Below are positions 13,814 to 22,560 of a DNA stretch of 64,000 bases, in pieces. Within the stretch, counting starts at the first letter, position 1, and each line of letters opens with the position of its first letter. Made by a program: the position numbers and the translations under genes. The notes beneath the pieces are model-generated. The model did not search any database. It saw nothing but the letters and a program-made list of their open reading frames with translations, and was not told the DNA's origin. The DNA is taken from assembly GCA_020161145.1 (NCBI GenBank), contig JAIUPQ010000001.1, positions 558,001-622,000 on the forward strand, given 5' to 3'. This stretch comes from Pseudomonadota bacterium (GTDB taxonomy: Bacteria > Pseudomonadota > Gammaproteobacteria > Burkholderiales > Burkholderiaceae_C).

Positions 13814-15274
13814 ATGCGCCCCATCCTCCCCATCCGCTCCGAAATCGCCACCCGCATGGCGGCGTTCGATTTTTCAGTTATGGGCAACCTGTTGCCCAAC
13901 CCCGACCCGCTGCTCAAGCAACTGGGGCAAGACATCCGGGTCTACCGCGACATCGCCCGCGACCCCCACGTCGGCGCCTGCGTCCGCCGCCGCAAAGCGG
14001 CCGTGCTGGCGCTGTCCTGGGACGTCGACCGCGGCCGCGCCGCCAGCCGCGCCACCAAGAGCGTGCAGGCCATGCTGGCCGACCTCGATACGGAGCGCCT
14101 CATCCGCCAGGCGCTGGACGCCTGCCAATACGGCTACCAGCCGCTGGAGGTCAGCTGGCGCCCCGGCACCGGCGGCCTGTGGGTGGATGTGGTCGAGGCC
14201 AAGCCGCCCGAGTGGTTCTGTTTTGATGCCGAGTCCCAGCTGCGCTTCAGAACCCGCGAGCAGCCGCTGGAGGGCATCCCGCTGCCGCCCGCCAAATTCC
14301 TGCTGCCCCGGCAAGACGCCAGTTACCGCAACCCCTACGGCGAGCCCGACCTGGCGCTGTGCTACTGGCCCGCGTTGTTCAAAAAAGGCGGCCTGCGGTT
14401 CTGGTTGACGTTTGCCGAAAAATACGGTGGCGCGTTCGCCGTCGGCAAGCTGCCGCGCAGCGCCCAGGCGGCCGAGCGCCAGGAGATGCTCACCGCCCTC
14501 GAGGGCTTGCTGCAAGACGCCGTGGCCACCGTGCCTGACGACGGCAGCGTCGAGATCATCGAGTCCGCCGGCAAGAGCGCCAGCTCCGACCTCTACCAGT
14601 CACTGGTCATGCACTGCCGCGGCGAGATCTCCATTGTGCAAACCGGCACCAACCAGACCATGGAGGCCAGCAGCAACAAGGCCAGCGCCCACGCCGGCCT
14701 GGACGTCGCCCACGAGCTGCGCGACGCCGACGCCGCCATCGTCACCGCCACCGTCAACCAGCTCATCCAGTGGGTGGTGGAGCGCAACTACCCTGGCAGC
14801 CCGGCACCTGTGTTCCAGATGTGGGACCAGGAGGAGCAAGACCGCCTGCAGGCCGAGCGCGACAAATCCAACTACGACGCCGGCGCCCGCTACACCAACG
14901 CCTACTGGATCAACGCCTACGGCTACAAGCCCGAGGATCTGGCGCCCGAGGCTCACTCGGCCACCGCGCCGCCTGATGCACCAGGTGCATCGGCTGCCGC
15001 CTTCGCCGAGGCCGCGCTGGCCGCCGAGCCCGCCCCCTGGGCCCCCGAGGCCGCGCAGCTGGCTGCCGCCACCCAGCCCCAGCTCGACGCCTGGCTGGCC
15101 CAACTGCGCGGCCTGGTCGACCTGGCCGAAACCCCTGCGGCGCTGCAGGCCGCCATGGTGGGCGCCTGGGGCCACCTGCCCACCGAGCAGCTGGCGCAGT
15201 TGATGGCGGCCGGCTTTGCGCTGGCCGAGCTGCGCGGCATGGAGGCGGCCCGTGCCGACGCTGGCCCCACCTGA
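13814..15274 (+). CDS. portal protein, DUF935 family (Mu gp29-like)
   Basis: 486 aa, the family length. Characteristic segments: MGNLLPNPDPLLKQLGQDI, LEVSWRPGTGG, FAEKYGGAFAVGKLPR, then QTMEASSNKASAHAGLDVAH and a C-terminal Ala-rich helical part. It forms the dodecameric head vertex through which DNA enters and to which the tail attaches. Its 3' end overlaps the head-morphogenesis gene by 23 nt. Confidence 0.92.
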   Translation: MRPILPIRSEIATRMAAFDFSVMGNLLPNPDPLLKQLGQDIRVYRDIARDPHVGACVRRRKAAVLALSWDVDRGRAASRATKSVQAMLADLDTERLIRQALDACQYGYQPLEVSWRPGTGGLWVDVVEAKPPEWFCFDAESQLRFRTREQPLEGIPLPPAKFLLPRQDASYRNPYGEPDLALCYWPALFKKGGLRFWLTFAEKYGGAFAVGKLPRSAQAAERQEMLTALEGLLQDAVATVPDDGSVEIIESAGKSASSDLYQSLVMHCRGEISIVQTGTNQTMEASSNKASAHAGLDVAHELRDADAAIVTATVNQLIQWVVERNYPGSPAPVFQMWDQEEQDRLQAERDKSNYDAGARYTNAYWINAYGYKPEDLAPEAHSATAPPDAPGASAAAFAEAALAAEPAPWAPEAAQLAAATQPQLDAWLAQLRGLVDLAETPAALQAAMVGAWGHLPTEQLAQLMAAGFALAELRGMEAARADAGPT

Positions 15275-16463
15275 CGCGGCGGCGGCCGCAGCCGAACAGC
15301 CCGCGCCGTTCGACGAGCAACTGGCCTACCTGCGCCGCAAGCTCAATGTGCCCACCGAGCGCTGGGACGATATCTGGCAGTCGGCCCACGACCGTGCGTT
15401 TGTGGTCGCCGGCGCCCTCAAGGCCGACCTGCTGCAAGACCTGCACCTGGCCGTGGAGCGCGCGGCCGCCGGCAGCGGCCTGGCCGCGTTTCGGCGCGAG
15501 TTCGAGGCCATCACCATGCGCCGCGGCTGGAGCGGCTGGACGGGCAGCAGCACGGCAGCCGGCCGCGCCTGGCGCACCGCCGTCATCTACGACACCAACC
15601 TGGCCGCCAGCCACGCGGCGGGCCGCTGGCGCCAGCTGCAAGCGCTCAAGACCTCGCTGCCCTGGTGGCGCTACCGCCACGCCGACGGCGTCATCCATCC
15701 GCGTCCCCAGCACCAGGCCTGGAACGGCCTCACGCTGCCCGCCGACCACCCGTTCTGGCGCACCCACTTCCCGCCCAACGGCTGGGGCTGTCACTGCAAG
15801 GTGTTTGCCCAGGCCGCGCCCGAGCCTGGTGCCCCCACCGCGCCACCCGCCGGCTGGGAGCAGGGCGCCGGGGCGGACGAGGGCTGGGGCTACGCTCCCG
15901 GCGCGCAAGTGGGCGTGCCGCTGCGCGAGATGGTCGAGGCCAAGCTCATCACCTACCCGCCCGCCATCCGCGCCGTGTTCAAAACCGAGCTGGGCCGCTA
16001 CATCGACACCGAGACCCACCCCGTCGCCTACGCCGAGCAGGCGCTGGCCGACCGCCGCACCAAACTGCCCGCGCTGTGGCTCGGATTTGTCGAGCGGCCC
16101 CAGCGCCTGGCGGCGGCCGCCGGCGGGCGCGATCTGGCCAACCACGTGCTGGTGCTCAGCAGCGACGCCGTGCTGCACGCCGTCAACCGCCACGCCGACG
16201 ACGCCGACGGCCAGCGCCCGGTGGTGGCCGCCGACTTTGCGCAGGTGGCCGCGCTGGTCAACGCCGCCGACACCACCGCCGCGCCCGCCCGCAGTGGCAC
16301 GCGGCTGGTGCTCACGCGCCAGGTGGGGGCTGAGCAATTCGAGGGGGTGTTCGAGGTGTCCTCGGGGCCAAAGAGCCGCACGCTCAGCCTGGTCACGCTC
16401 TACGTGCGCACCGGCAAACGCTGGCGGGTGGCCAAAGACGGGGGAGGGGCAGGTGGGCCGTGA
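15252..16463 (+). CDS. head morphogenesis protein (Mu gpF-like) with C-terminal PBECR-like domain
   Basis: 403 aa. GTG at 15252, with GGAGG at 15240-15245, is inside the portal gene. The N-terminal two thirds are the phage Mu F / SPP1 gp7 minor head domain (AWRTAVIYDTNLAASHAAGR, PFWRTHFPPNGWGCHCKVF). The last 130 residues look like a PBECR-type domain, a phage-associated relative of Barnase/EndoU/colicin nucleases: HVLVLSSDAVLHAVNRHADD, then a long insert and RTLSLVTLYVRTGKRW. Such fusions are common in this protein family. Minor capsid role is well supported; nuclease activity of the tail domain is unproven. Confidence 0.82.
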   Translation: MPTLAPPDAAAAAAEQPAPFDEQLAYLRRKLNVPTERWDDIWQSAHDRAFVVAGALKADLLQDLHLAVERAAAGSGLAAFRREFEAITMRRGWSGWTGSSTAAGRAWRTAVIYDTNLAASHAAGRWRQLQALKTSLPWWRYRHADGVIHPRPQHQAWNGLTLPADHPFWRTHFPPNGWGCHCKVFAQAAPEPGAPTAPPAGWEQGAGADEGWGYAPGAQVGVPLREMVEAKLITYPPAIRAVFKTELGRYIDTETHPVAYAEQALADRRTKLPALWLGFVERPQRLAAAAGGRDLANHVLVLSSDAVLHAVNRHADDADGQRPVVAADFAQVAALVNAADTTAAPARSGTRLVLTRQVGAEQFEGVFEVSSGPKSRTLSLVTLYVRTGKRWRVAKDGGGAGGP

Positions 16464-16560
16464 CCCGGTGGTGCATGCAGGCCTCACGGCCCCTCTCACC
16501 TGTACGCTCATAACGGGCCGGGCTCACGGCGCGTCACGGCTCACCTAGGGGGCTATTTTG

Positions 16561-17175
16561 ATGCAGATCACCATCACCGTCTACCACCAGGCCGTGCAGG
16601 CCGCGCTGGCCCGCATGGCCCAGCAGGCCGGCCACACGCAGCCACTGATGGCCCGGATCGCCGAGCGCCTCTACGCCCGCACCGACGCCCGCTTCAGCGC
16701 CCAGGCCGGCCCCGATGGCCAGCCCTGGGCGCCGCTCAAGCCGGCCACCCGCAAACACAAACGCGGCCCTTTGACGCTGCAGGAGAGCGGCCGCCTGCGC
16801 GCCGGCATCATCTGGGGCGCCAACGCCACCGCCGCCTGGCTGGGCAGCAACCAGCCCTACGCCGCCATCCATCAGTGGGGCGGCACCATCAGCAAAGGCG
16901 CCCAAAGCCGCCTGGTGCGCCACCGCACCGACGCCAAAGGCCAGCTGCTGCGCAGCGCCATCATGGGCGGCGCCGGCCTGGTGTTCGCCAAGGACAGCCA
17001 CAAGCGTGCCCAGGCGCGCTGGTTTGCCCAGGGCGCCCACCAGGTGCGCATCCCCGCCCGGCCCTACCTGCCGGCGCGGGCCGACGGCAGCCTCTACCCG
17101 GCCGACCAGGCCGCCGTGGTGGCCGAGGTCAACGCCTGGCTGGCCACGGCGGGCGGCAGCCTGATTCGGCCCTGA
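16561..17175 (+). CDS. virion morphogenesis protein (Mu gpG-like)
   Basis: 204 aa. Conserved features of the family: RIAERLYARTDARFSAQAGP, GPLTLQESGRLRAGIIW and the AIHQWGG motif, then ARPYLPARADG near the C-terminus. It is required for head completion and head-tail joining in Mu. ATG at 16561 preferred over an in-frame TTG three bases earlier; both follow TAGGGGG. A 97-bp gap separates it from the upstream gene. Confidence 0.87.
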   Translation: MQITITVYHQAVQAALARMAQQAGHTQPLMARIAERLYARTDARFSAQAGPDGQPWAPLKPATRKHKRGPLTLQESGRLRAGIIWGANATAAWLGSNQPYAAIHQWGGTISKGAQSRLVRHRTDAKGQLLRSAIMGGAGLVFAKDSHKRAQARWFAQGAHQVRIPARPYLPARADGSLYPADQAAVVAEVNAWLATAGGSLIRP

Positions 17176-17415
17176 AAATGGGCCGACCGATTTTTAGGGC
17201 CTAGGAGCGATTTTTAGGCCCAGGGGCCGCCTACCCCCCGCCTAACCGTTTTTAACGTAACTGAGGCGAAATTAACGCGGCCAGCGTCGACTTTGGGGTG
17301 GGGCGGGCGGTCGGATTGGCGGCGGCGGGCGGTCGTTGCGCGCGCGGCCCCGCAGCGCCCCTACCGTGGCGCCACGCCCTGACCGTTGCCACCCCCGGCC
17401 GCCAGAGTAGCGGCC
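17176..17415. other. 240-bp non-coding gap before the protease gene
   Basis: The largest clearly non-coding gap inside the late region and less GC-rich in its first part. It contains a short direct repeat, CGATTTTTAGG at 17190-17200 and again about 20 nt later, and a T/A-rich stretch (GTTTTTAACGTAAC). It could hold a late promoter or an RNA processing site. I see no gene and no convincing promoter pair. Confidence 0.4.
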
Positions 17416-18573
17416 ATGCCCCAAGCCGCCGACCCGACGCCCCCCGAACCGCTGCACATCTTCAGCGCCGGCCGCCACACGGCCATGAGTGGCCAGACCA
17501 TCGATTTCACGCAGCGCGACGTGATGATGACCGCCGTGGCCTACACGCCCAGCCGCCATGAGGCGCCGCTGGTGGTGGGCCACCCCAGCGCCGACGCCCC
17601 GGCCTACGGCTGGGTGGCCGGCCTCACGTCGCGCAGCGGCCAGCTGGAGGCCCGTCTCAGCCAGGTGGACCCGGCGTTCGCCGAGATGGTGCGCGCCGGG
17701 CGCTTCAAAAAGGTCAGCGCCTCTTTCTACGCCCCCGATGCGCCCAACAACCCGTCGCCGGGCGTCTATTACCTGCGTCATGTCGGGTTCCTCGGCGCTC
17801 AGCCGCCCGCCGTCAAAGGCCTGCGCGCGCCGGAGTTCGCCGAGGGCGAAGAGGGCGTCATCGAGTTCAGTGAGTGGGATGACGTCGTCGGTGCCAGCCT
17901 GTGGCGCAGCCTGCGCGAATGGGTCATCGCCAAATTCGGCCTCGAGGAGGCGGACAAGGCCTTACCCAGCTACGCCGTAGGCCAGGTCGAAACCGGCGCT
18001 CAAGACGACTTGCGCACGGCGCGCGAAACCGCTGCCGCCGAAACCCCTACAGCCGGCGCCGTGCCGGCGTTTTCCGAAGGATCCATCGTGACCGACCAAG
18101 AACGCATTGCGGCCCTGCAGGCCCAAGTCGAGCAACTCACCACCAGCCTGGCCACCGCCACCGCTGCGACCCAGCAGGTTCGGCTGGCGCAGCAGCATGC
18201 CCGGCATCTCGCGTTTGCTGAGGGCCTGACCGCTGGCGCCCGCTGGCCCGTGGCCCATCAGGGCGTCATCGTCGCCACGCTGGACGCACTGGCCGCCGGC
18301 GACGCTCCCGTCGAGTTCGGCGAGGGCGAGAGCCGCCAGCCGCTTGCCGAGGCGCTGCAGACCGTGCTGGCCGCGCTGCCCCGGCAGGTCGAATTTGGCG
18401 AGGTTGCCACCGGCGCGCGTGCCGCCGACGCCGCCGGCAGCGTGAGTTTTGCCGCGCCGATCGGCGCCGTCGTCAGCCCCGAGGGCCTGGCGCTGCACCA
18501 GCGCGTGATCGCCTACCAGCGTGCCCATCCGGGCACCGACTACGTCACCGCGCTGGGCCACGTCCAGGCCTGA
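17416..18573 (+). CDS. prohead protease (Mu gpI-like)
   Basis: 385 aa. The N-terminal half is the Mu-like prophage I protease: HIFSAGRHTAMSGQTIDFTQ, APLVVGHPSADAPAYGWV, RFKKVSASFYAPDAPN, with the catalytic His/Ser expected in these conserved blocks. The C-terminal part, after a Thr/Ala-rich linker, is a helical scaffold (LQAQVEQLTTSLATATA). As in Mu, the scaffold seems to be produced also on its own from an internal start at 18088. It matures the capsid by cleaving scaffold and itself. ATG 17416 chosen as the first start after the non-coding gap. Confidence 0.86.
   Translation: MPQAADPTPPEPLHIFSAGRHTAMSGQTIDFTQRDVMMTAVAYTPSRHEAPLVVGHPSADAPAYGWVAGLTSRSGQLEARLSQVDPAFAEMVRAGRFKKVSASFYAPDAPNNPSPGVYYLRHVGFLGAQPPAVKGLRAPEFAEGEEGVIEFSEWDDVVGASLWRSLREWVIAKFGLEEADKALPSYAVGQVETGAQDDLRTARETAAAETPTAGAVPAFSEGSIVTDQERIAALQAQVEQLTTSLATATAATQQVRLAQQHARHLAFAEGLTAGARWPVAHQGVIVATLDALAAGDAPVEFGEGESRQPLAEALQTVLAALPRQVEFGEVATGARAADAAGSVSFAAPIGAVVSPEGLALHQRVIAYQRAHPGTDYVTALGHVQA
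18088..18573 (+). CDS. nested in-frame scaffold protein (Mu gpZ-like)
   Basis: 161 aa from an in-frame GTG at 18088 inside the protease gene, preceded by GAAGGA at 18075-18080 with good spacing. The product starts with a coiled coil (TDQERIAALQAQVEQLTTSL) and continues to the shared C-terminus. In Mu, gene Z encodes the scaffold from the same kind of internal start within gene I. Internal initiation here is inferred from the ribosome site and the Mu precedent. Confidence 0.66.
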   Translation: MTDQERIAALQAQVEQLTTSLATATAATQQVRLAQQHARHLAFAEGLTAGARWPVAHQGVIVATLDALAAGDAPVEFGEGESRQPLAEALQTVLAALPRQVEFGEVATGARAADAAGSVSFAAPIGAVVSPEGLALHQRVIAYQRAHPGTDYVTALGHVQA

Positions 18574-18610
18574 CCCCCGCCCCGCCCACGTCCACCAGGA
18601 GCCCCTCCTC

Positions 18611-19057
18611 ATGACCCAGCAAGCCCGCTCGCTGCTCGACCTGGGCGTCATCGCCCAAGGCGCCATCACCTACGGCCGCGCCGTGCTCGTCGGCGCTGCC
18701 GCCGACGGCATCAACATGGTCGGCATCCAAGCCTCGGCCACCGCCCAAAAAATCACCGGCATCGCCCGCCGCTCGGCCGTCGACGGCGAGGGGGTCGAGA
18801 TCACCTGCTGCGGCACCGCCGCCTGCGAGACCGGCACCGGCGTCATCTTGCCGGGCGATCGGGTGCAGTGCGATGCCCAGGGCCGCGCCGTCAAAGCCAC
18901 CGTGGCCGGCATCGCCGCCGGCGGCGTGGCCGTCACTTCCACCGCCGCCAACGGCGCCATCTTGACCGGCGCCGACCTGGCTGGCTACTCGTGGGGCATG
19001 GCCCTGCAAGGTAGCGCAGGGCAGGGCAACTACATCGAAGTGCTGATCACGCACTGA
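18611..19057 (+). CDS. head decoration / capsid cement protein (DUF2190-like)
   Basis: 148 aa, beta-rich and small-residue-rich: GVIAQGAITYGRAVLVGAAA, QKITGIARRSAVDGEGVEIT, ending GNYIEVLITH. The pattern and the position between protease/scaffold and the major capsid gene match capsid-stabilising decoration proteins. An AGGAG lies at 18598-18602, 8 nt before the ATG. Confidence 0.72.
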   Translation: MTQQARSLLDLGVIAQGAITYGRAVLVGAAADGINMVGIQASATAQKITGIARRSAVDGEGVEITCCGTAACETGTGVILPGDRVQCDAQGRAVKATVAGIAAGGVAVTSTAANGAILTGADLAGYSWGMALQGSAGQGNYIEVLITH

Positions 19058-19090
19058 CCCCCATTCGCAGATCCACCAGGAGCACCCATC

Positions 19091-20032
19091 ATGCCCGTGA
19101 GCAACAGCGGCGTCCGCGTCATCAACCCGGTCTTGAGCAATGTGGCTCAGGGCTACACCAACATGCAGTTTGTGGGTGGCGCGCTGTTTCCGCGCGTGCC
19201 CGTCAACACCCGTGGCGGCCAGATCATCGAGTTTGGCAAAGAGGCGTTCATGCGCTACGCCACGCGCCGGGCGCCGGGTGGCGCGGCGGCGCGCATCCAG
19301 TTCGGCTACGCCGGCAAGCCGTTCGCGCTGTCCAACGACGCGGCCGACATGCCGGTGCCGCGCGAACACCAGCAAGACGCCTCGGTCGTGCCTGGCATCG
19401 ACCTGGGCCGACGTGCCATCAACGTGGGCATGCGCGTCCTGGCCATGGGGCTGGAGATCGACCAGGCCCTGATGGCCACCAATGCGGCCAACTACGCAGC
19501 CAGCAACAAGGTGACGTTGGCTGGCGCGGGCAAATGGAGCGCGGCCACCGGCACGCCGCTGACCGACATCGATGCCGGCCGCGAGGCCATCCGTCAGCAA
19601 TGCGGCATCTACCCCAACACGCTGGTGCTGTCGGCCCTCGGATTCAGCGCGGCCAAAAACAACCCCAACGTCATCAGTCGGTTTCAGTATGACGGCGTGT
19701 CTTCGCCGGTCTCCGCGCAGATCACCGCGCAGATGCTGGCCGGCCTGTTCAACGTCGAAAAAGTGGTGATCGGCGGCGCCATCTATTTCAACGACGCCGG
19801 CGTCTCCACCGACGTCTGGGGCAACAACGCCGTGCTGGCCTACGTGCCCAGTCAGCCCAGCGCGCTGGAGGAGCCCAGCTATGGCTACACCTACACCTAC
19901 GAGGGACACCCCCTTGTGGAGGAGCCGTATTGGGACGCCTCGGCCCGCAGCTGGGTCTACGGCTGCACCTACGAGCGCGCCCCGGTGCTGTCCGGCATCG
20001 CTTGCGGCTACCTGATCCAAAACCCGGCGTAA
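19091..20032 (+). CDS. major capsid protein
   Basis: 313 aa. Position after protease, scaffold and decoration genes plus features such as GYTNMQFVGGALFPRVPVNT, the DALM-type helix GLEIDQALMATNAANYA, and YPNTLVLSALGFSAAKNNPN identify a phage major capsid protein of the HK97 fold as found in B3-like transposable phages rather than the Mu gpT sequence family. Builds the icosahedral head. An AGGAGCACC site precedes the ATG. Confidence 0.83.
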   Translation: MPVSNSGVRVINPVLSNVAQGYTNMQFVGGALFPRVPVNTRGGQIIEFGKEAFMRYATRRAPGGAAARIQFGYAGKPFALSNDAADMPVPREHQQDASVVPGIDLGRRAINVGMRVLAMGLEIDQALMATNAANYAASNKVTLAGAGKWSAATGTPLTDIDAGREAIRQQCGIYPNTLVLSALGFSAAKNNPNVISRFQYDGVSSPVSAQITAQMLAGLFNVEKVVIGGAIYFNDAGVSTDVWGNNAVLAYVPSQPSALEEPSYGYTYTYEGHPLVEEPYWDASARSWVYGCTYERAPVLSGIACGYLIQNPA

Positions 20033-20048
20033 CCAAAACCCGGCGTAA
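20017..20048 (+). repeat. 16-bp tandem duplication across the capsid stop codon
   Basis: CCAAAACCCGGCGTAA occurs at 20017-20032 and again immediately at 20033-20048. The first copy contains the capsid stop codon, so the second is non-coding. It looks like a recent slippage or short duplication. Confidence 0.85.
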
Positions 20049-20063
20049 CCCAAGGAAGCCCCC

Positions 20064-20345
20064 ATGAGCAAAACCATCTGGCTCACCGCATTGATGCGCA
20101 TCAACTGCGGCAACAACGAGTTTCTGAACCCCGGCGACGCGCCGCGCGCCTTCGACGAGCGCGACGCCAGCGACCTGGTCGCCATGGGCGCCGCCGTGGA
20201 GGCCGCCGCGCCGCCGCCCGAGCCGCCGCCCGCGCCGCCCGTACCCGAGGCAAAACCCGAGCCCACGTCCGAGCCCGCGCCCAAGCCGGTGCCGCCGCCC
20301 AAGCCCGCCGCGCCCCCGCCCACCATCAGCCGGCCGCGCCGCTGA
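20064..20345 (+). CDS. small proline-rich virion-region protein
   Basis: 93 aa. The first 45 residues form a small domain (IWLTALMRINCGNNEFLNPG, DASDLVAMGAAV) like those found after the capsid gene in related phages; the rest is Pro/Glu/Ala low complexity. A head-completion or connector accessory role is possible, but no function is known. GGAAG precedes the ATG. Confidence 0.6.
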   Translation: MSKTIWLTALMRINCGNNEFLNPGDAPRAFDERDASDLVAMGAAVEAAAPPPEPPPAPPVPEAKPEPTSEPAPKPVPPPKPAAPPPTISRPRR

Positions 20346-20354
20346 TCGCTCGCG

Positions 20355-20798
20355 ATGTACGCCACCCAGGCCGACCTGGTCGAGCGATTCGGCGCCACCG
20401 AGCTGGCCCAGCTGAGCAACCCCGGTGGGGGTGGCGCGCTGGGCGCGGTGGAGATCGACCGCGCGCTGGCCGACGCCAGTGCCGAGATCGACTCCTATCT
20501 GGCCGGGCGCTACGCGCTGCCGCTGGCCACCGTGCCGCCGGTGCTCGCCCGCCTGGCGGCCGACATCGCCCGCTACCGCCTCTACGACCAGGCCGCCCCC
20601 GAGCTCGTCAAGGAGCGCTATGCCGCTGCCGTCAAATTGCTGGTGGCGCTGGCTGGTGGCACGGCTCAGCTGGGCCTGGCCGCCACCGACACCCAGCCCA
20701 CCGCTGCCGCTGGCGCTGTGGCCGTGGCTGTGCGCACTCGGCCGCCTCAGTTTGGCGCCGCGCTGGATGTCTACGCGCCGGCCTGGCCAGGCCGCTGA
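20355..20798 (+). CDS. head-tail connector, Mu gp36-like (DUF1320)
   Basis: 147 aa with the DUF1320 signature: MYATQADLVERFGATELAQL, EIDRALADASAEIDSYLAGR, YALPL, then ADIARYRLYD. It is a head-completion/connector protein in Mu-family phages. It is followed 5 nt later by the gp37-like gene. Confidence 0.87.
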   Translation: MYATQADLVERFGATELAQLSNPGGGGALGAVEIDRALADASAEIDSYLAGRYALPLATVPPVLARLAADIARYRLYDQAAPELVKERYAAAVKLLVALAGGTAQLGLAATDTQPTAAAGAVAVAVRTRPPQFGAALDVYAPAWPGR

Positions 20799-20803
20799 TC
20801 GCC

Positions 20804-21238
20804 GTGGACATCAACCCCATCGTCCAGCGCCTGCGCAGCGAGTTGCCCGCCGACTGGGTGGACATCGGCGGTGCCGCCGGCCTCGACGTCGCCATTGACG
20901 CCGCGCCCACCACGCCGGTGGTCTATGTGCTGCCGCTGGCCGAGTCGGCCGAGCCCGGCTACCTGGCGGGCGTCCATGCCCAGCCACTGCGCATGGCGTT
21001 TGGCGTGCTGATCGCCGTGCAAAACGTCAGCGACGCACGCGGCGGCGCGGCGCAGTCCGAGCTGGCGGTGCGCCGCCAGCAGGTGCGCACCGCGCTGGCC
21101 GGCTGGACGCTGCCCACCGACCCCGACGCCACCGTCTCGTTCGCCGAGGGCCGTTTGATGCAGTTCGAAAACGGCCGCCTCTGGTGGATGGACACCTACG
21201 AGGCCAGCACCCAGATCTGGGCGCCTGCCCAACCCTGA
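20804..21238 (+). CDS. tail terminator-like protein, Mu gp37-like
   Basis: 144 aa, GTG start. Size, position and pattern (IVQRLRSELPADWVDIGG, LRMAFGVLIAVQNVSDARGG, LWWMDTYEASTQIWAPA) fit the gp37-like family, thought to cap the tail at the head interface. It directly precedes the tail tube gene. Confidence 0.72.
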   Translation: MDINPIVQRLRSELPADWVDIGGAAGLDVAIDAAPTTPVVYVLPLAESAEPGYLAGVHAQPLRMAFGVLIAVQNVSDARGGAAQSELAVRRQQVRTALAGWTLPTDPDATVSFAEGRLMQFENGRLWWMDTYEASTQIWAPAQP

Positions 21239-21256
21239 CCCCCGAGCGGAGCCACC

Positions 21257-22222
21257 ATGCCCATCTCAGTCAAAAACAGCCTGATCCTGGTCAAGACCGA
21301 GGCCACGCCCGGTGTCGACTCGGGCCCCACGCCGGCCGCCAACGCCGTCGGTATGCAGGTCGATGATTTCTCATCGCAAATTGAACAGCGCTCGGCCACG
21401 AACGAGACTGTTGGCACTGGCTTTGGCAGCCAGGACATGATCCCCTATGCCCGCCGCGGCAAAGTGGCATTCAAGGTGCCGCTGGCCGGCTCGGGCGGTC
21501 TCACGCCACCGTCCTGGAATGTGCTGCTGGGCATGTGTGCGGTCAGCGAGACGGCCGGCGTCAGCCCCACCCGTCTGGAATACATGCCGGCCAGCACCAA
21601 CCTCAAGACCACCTCGCTATGGGCCTATGTCAACGGCGAGCTGGGCAAGTTCGCGTACGCAGTTGGCAACGGCAAGATGCTGTGGGAAGCGGGCAAGGTG
21701 CCGACGCTGGGCGTGGAGGGAACCGGCCTGGTCACCAGCGTCACCGATGTGGCCACGCCCGCCGCCACCCTCACAAGCTGGAAGCGGCCGTTGGCATTCG
21801 GCCCCGCCACCTGCGCCGGCGTCAACCTCGGCGGCACCTATGCGGCCGGCGCCATCACCGGCGGCACCTTCTACTCGCTCAAGAGCCTGGAGCTCGATAT
21901 GGGCAACGACATCGTGGACCTGGAGCTGGCTGGCCCCGAGTCCATCGGTGTCTATGACTGGGCGCCCAAGCTCACGCTGACCGCCGACATCGCCCCCGCT
22001 GCTTTGACGGCGCTGTATGCCGCCATGCACGCCGGCACCCTCACCAGCGTGGGCATGCAGCACGGCAACGTGGCCGGCAGCAAGCTGCTGTTCCATGCCG
22101 GCCAATGCGCCATCACCGGCATTGAGGACGTGCGCGAAGGCAAGTTGTTTTTAACAAAGCTGAGCCTCGCCTGCCAGCCCTCCAGCGCCGGCAACGACGC
22201 CTGGCGCCTGGTCCATCTGTAA
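21257..22222 (+). CDS. major tail tube protein
   Basis: 321 aa, beta-rich. Landmarks: SVKNSLILVKTEATPGVDSG, SATNETVGTGFGSQDMIPYA, DLELAGPESIGVYDWAPKLT, ITGIEDVREGKLFLTKLSLA. Position between terminator and tail chaperones identifies the tail tube. A close paralogue of the whole protein forms the N-terminal domain of the product at 34000-36531, sharing KNSLIL, the VGTG...DE/M-PYARR region and the DLELAGPESIG(V/I)YDWAP motif. The ATG is preceded by CGGAGCC. Confidence 0.85.
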   Translation: MPISVKNSLILVKTEATPGVDSGPTPAANAVGMQVDDFSSQIEQRSATNETVGTGFGSQDMIPYARRGKVAFKVPLAGSGGLTPPSWNVLLGMCAVSETAGVSPTRLEYMPASTNLKTTSLWAYVNGELGKFAYAVGNGKMLWEAGKVPTLGVEGTGLVTSVTDVATPAATLTSWKRPLAFGPATCAGVNLGGTYAAGAITGGTFYSLKSLELDMGNDIVDLELAGPESIGVYDWAPKLTLTADIAPAALTALYAAMHAGTLTSVGMQHGNVAGSKLLFHAGQCAITGIEDVREGKLFLTKLSLACQPSSAGNDAWRLVHL

Positions 22223-22245
22223 CCCATACGACTACCGCGCCCACC

Positions 22246-22560
22246 ATGTTCACACTCGAGCCCAACCCTACGTTTGACGCCGTCACGGATATCCCCACCG
22301 CCGACGGCGGCGTCAAGACGATCGCCGTCACCTGGCGCCACGCCGGCCGTCGCCAGCTGACCGCCTGGCTGGATCACCTGGCCACGCTGCAGCCCGCCGA
22401 GGAGGCCGCGCATTTCGCGAGCGCGATGGCCGGTTGGGACGCCGACGCGCCGCTGACCGTGGCTGCCATCGACCAGTTGCTCAACGACTACCCGCCTGCT
22501 GGACGTCTGCTGATGCAGACCTACGTCGCGGCGCTGACCGAGGGCCGCACAAAAAACTGA
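22246..22560 (+). CDS. tail assembly chaperone, short form (gpG-like)
   Basis: 104 aa ending at TGA 22558-22560, directly after a slippery A AAA AAC. The product (FTLEPNPTFDAVTDIPTADG, TIAVTWRHAGRRQLTAWLDH, AAIDQLLNDYPPAGRLLMQT) matches the length and place of lambda gpG-type chaperones that coat the tape measure during tail assembly. Most ribosomes stop here; a fraction should shift into the next frame to make the longer form. Confidence 0.78.
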   Translation: MFTLEPNPTFDAVTDIPTADGGVKTIAVTWRHAGRRQLTAWLDHLATLQPAEEAAHFASAMAGWDADAPLTVAAIDQLLNDYPPAGRLLMQTYVAALTEGRTKN

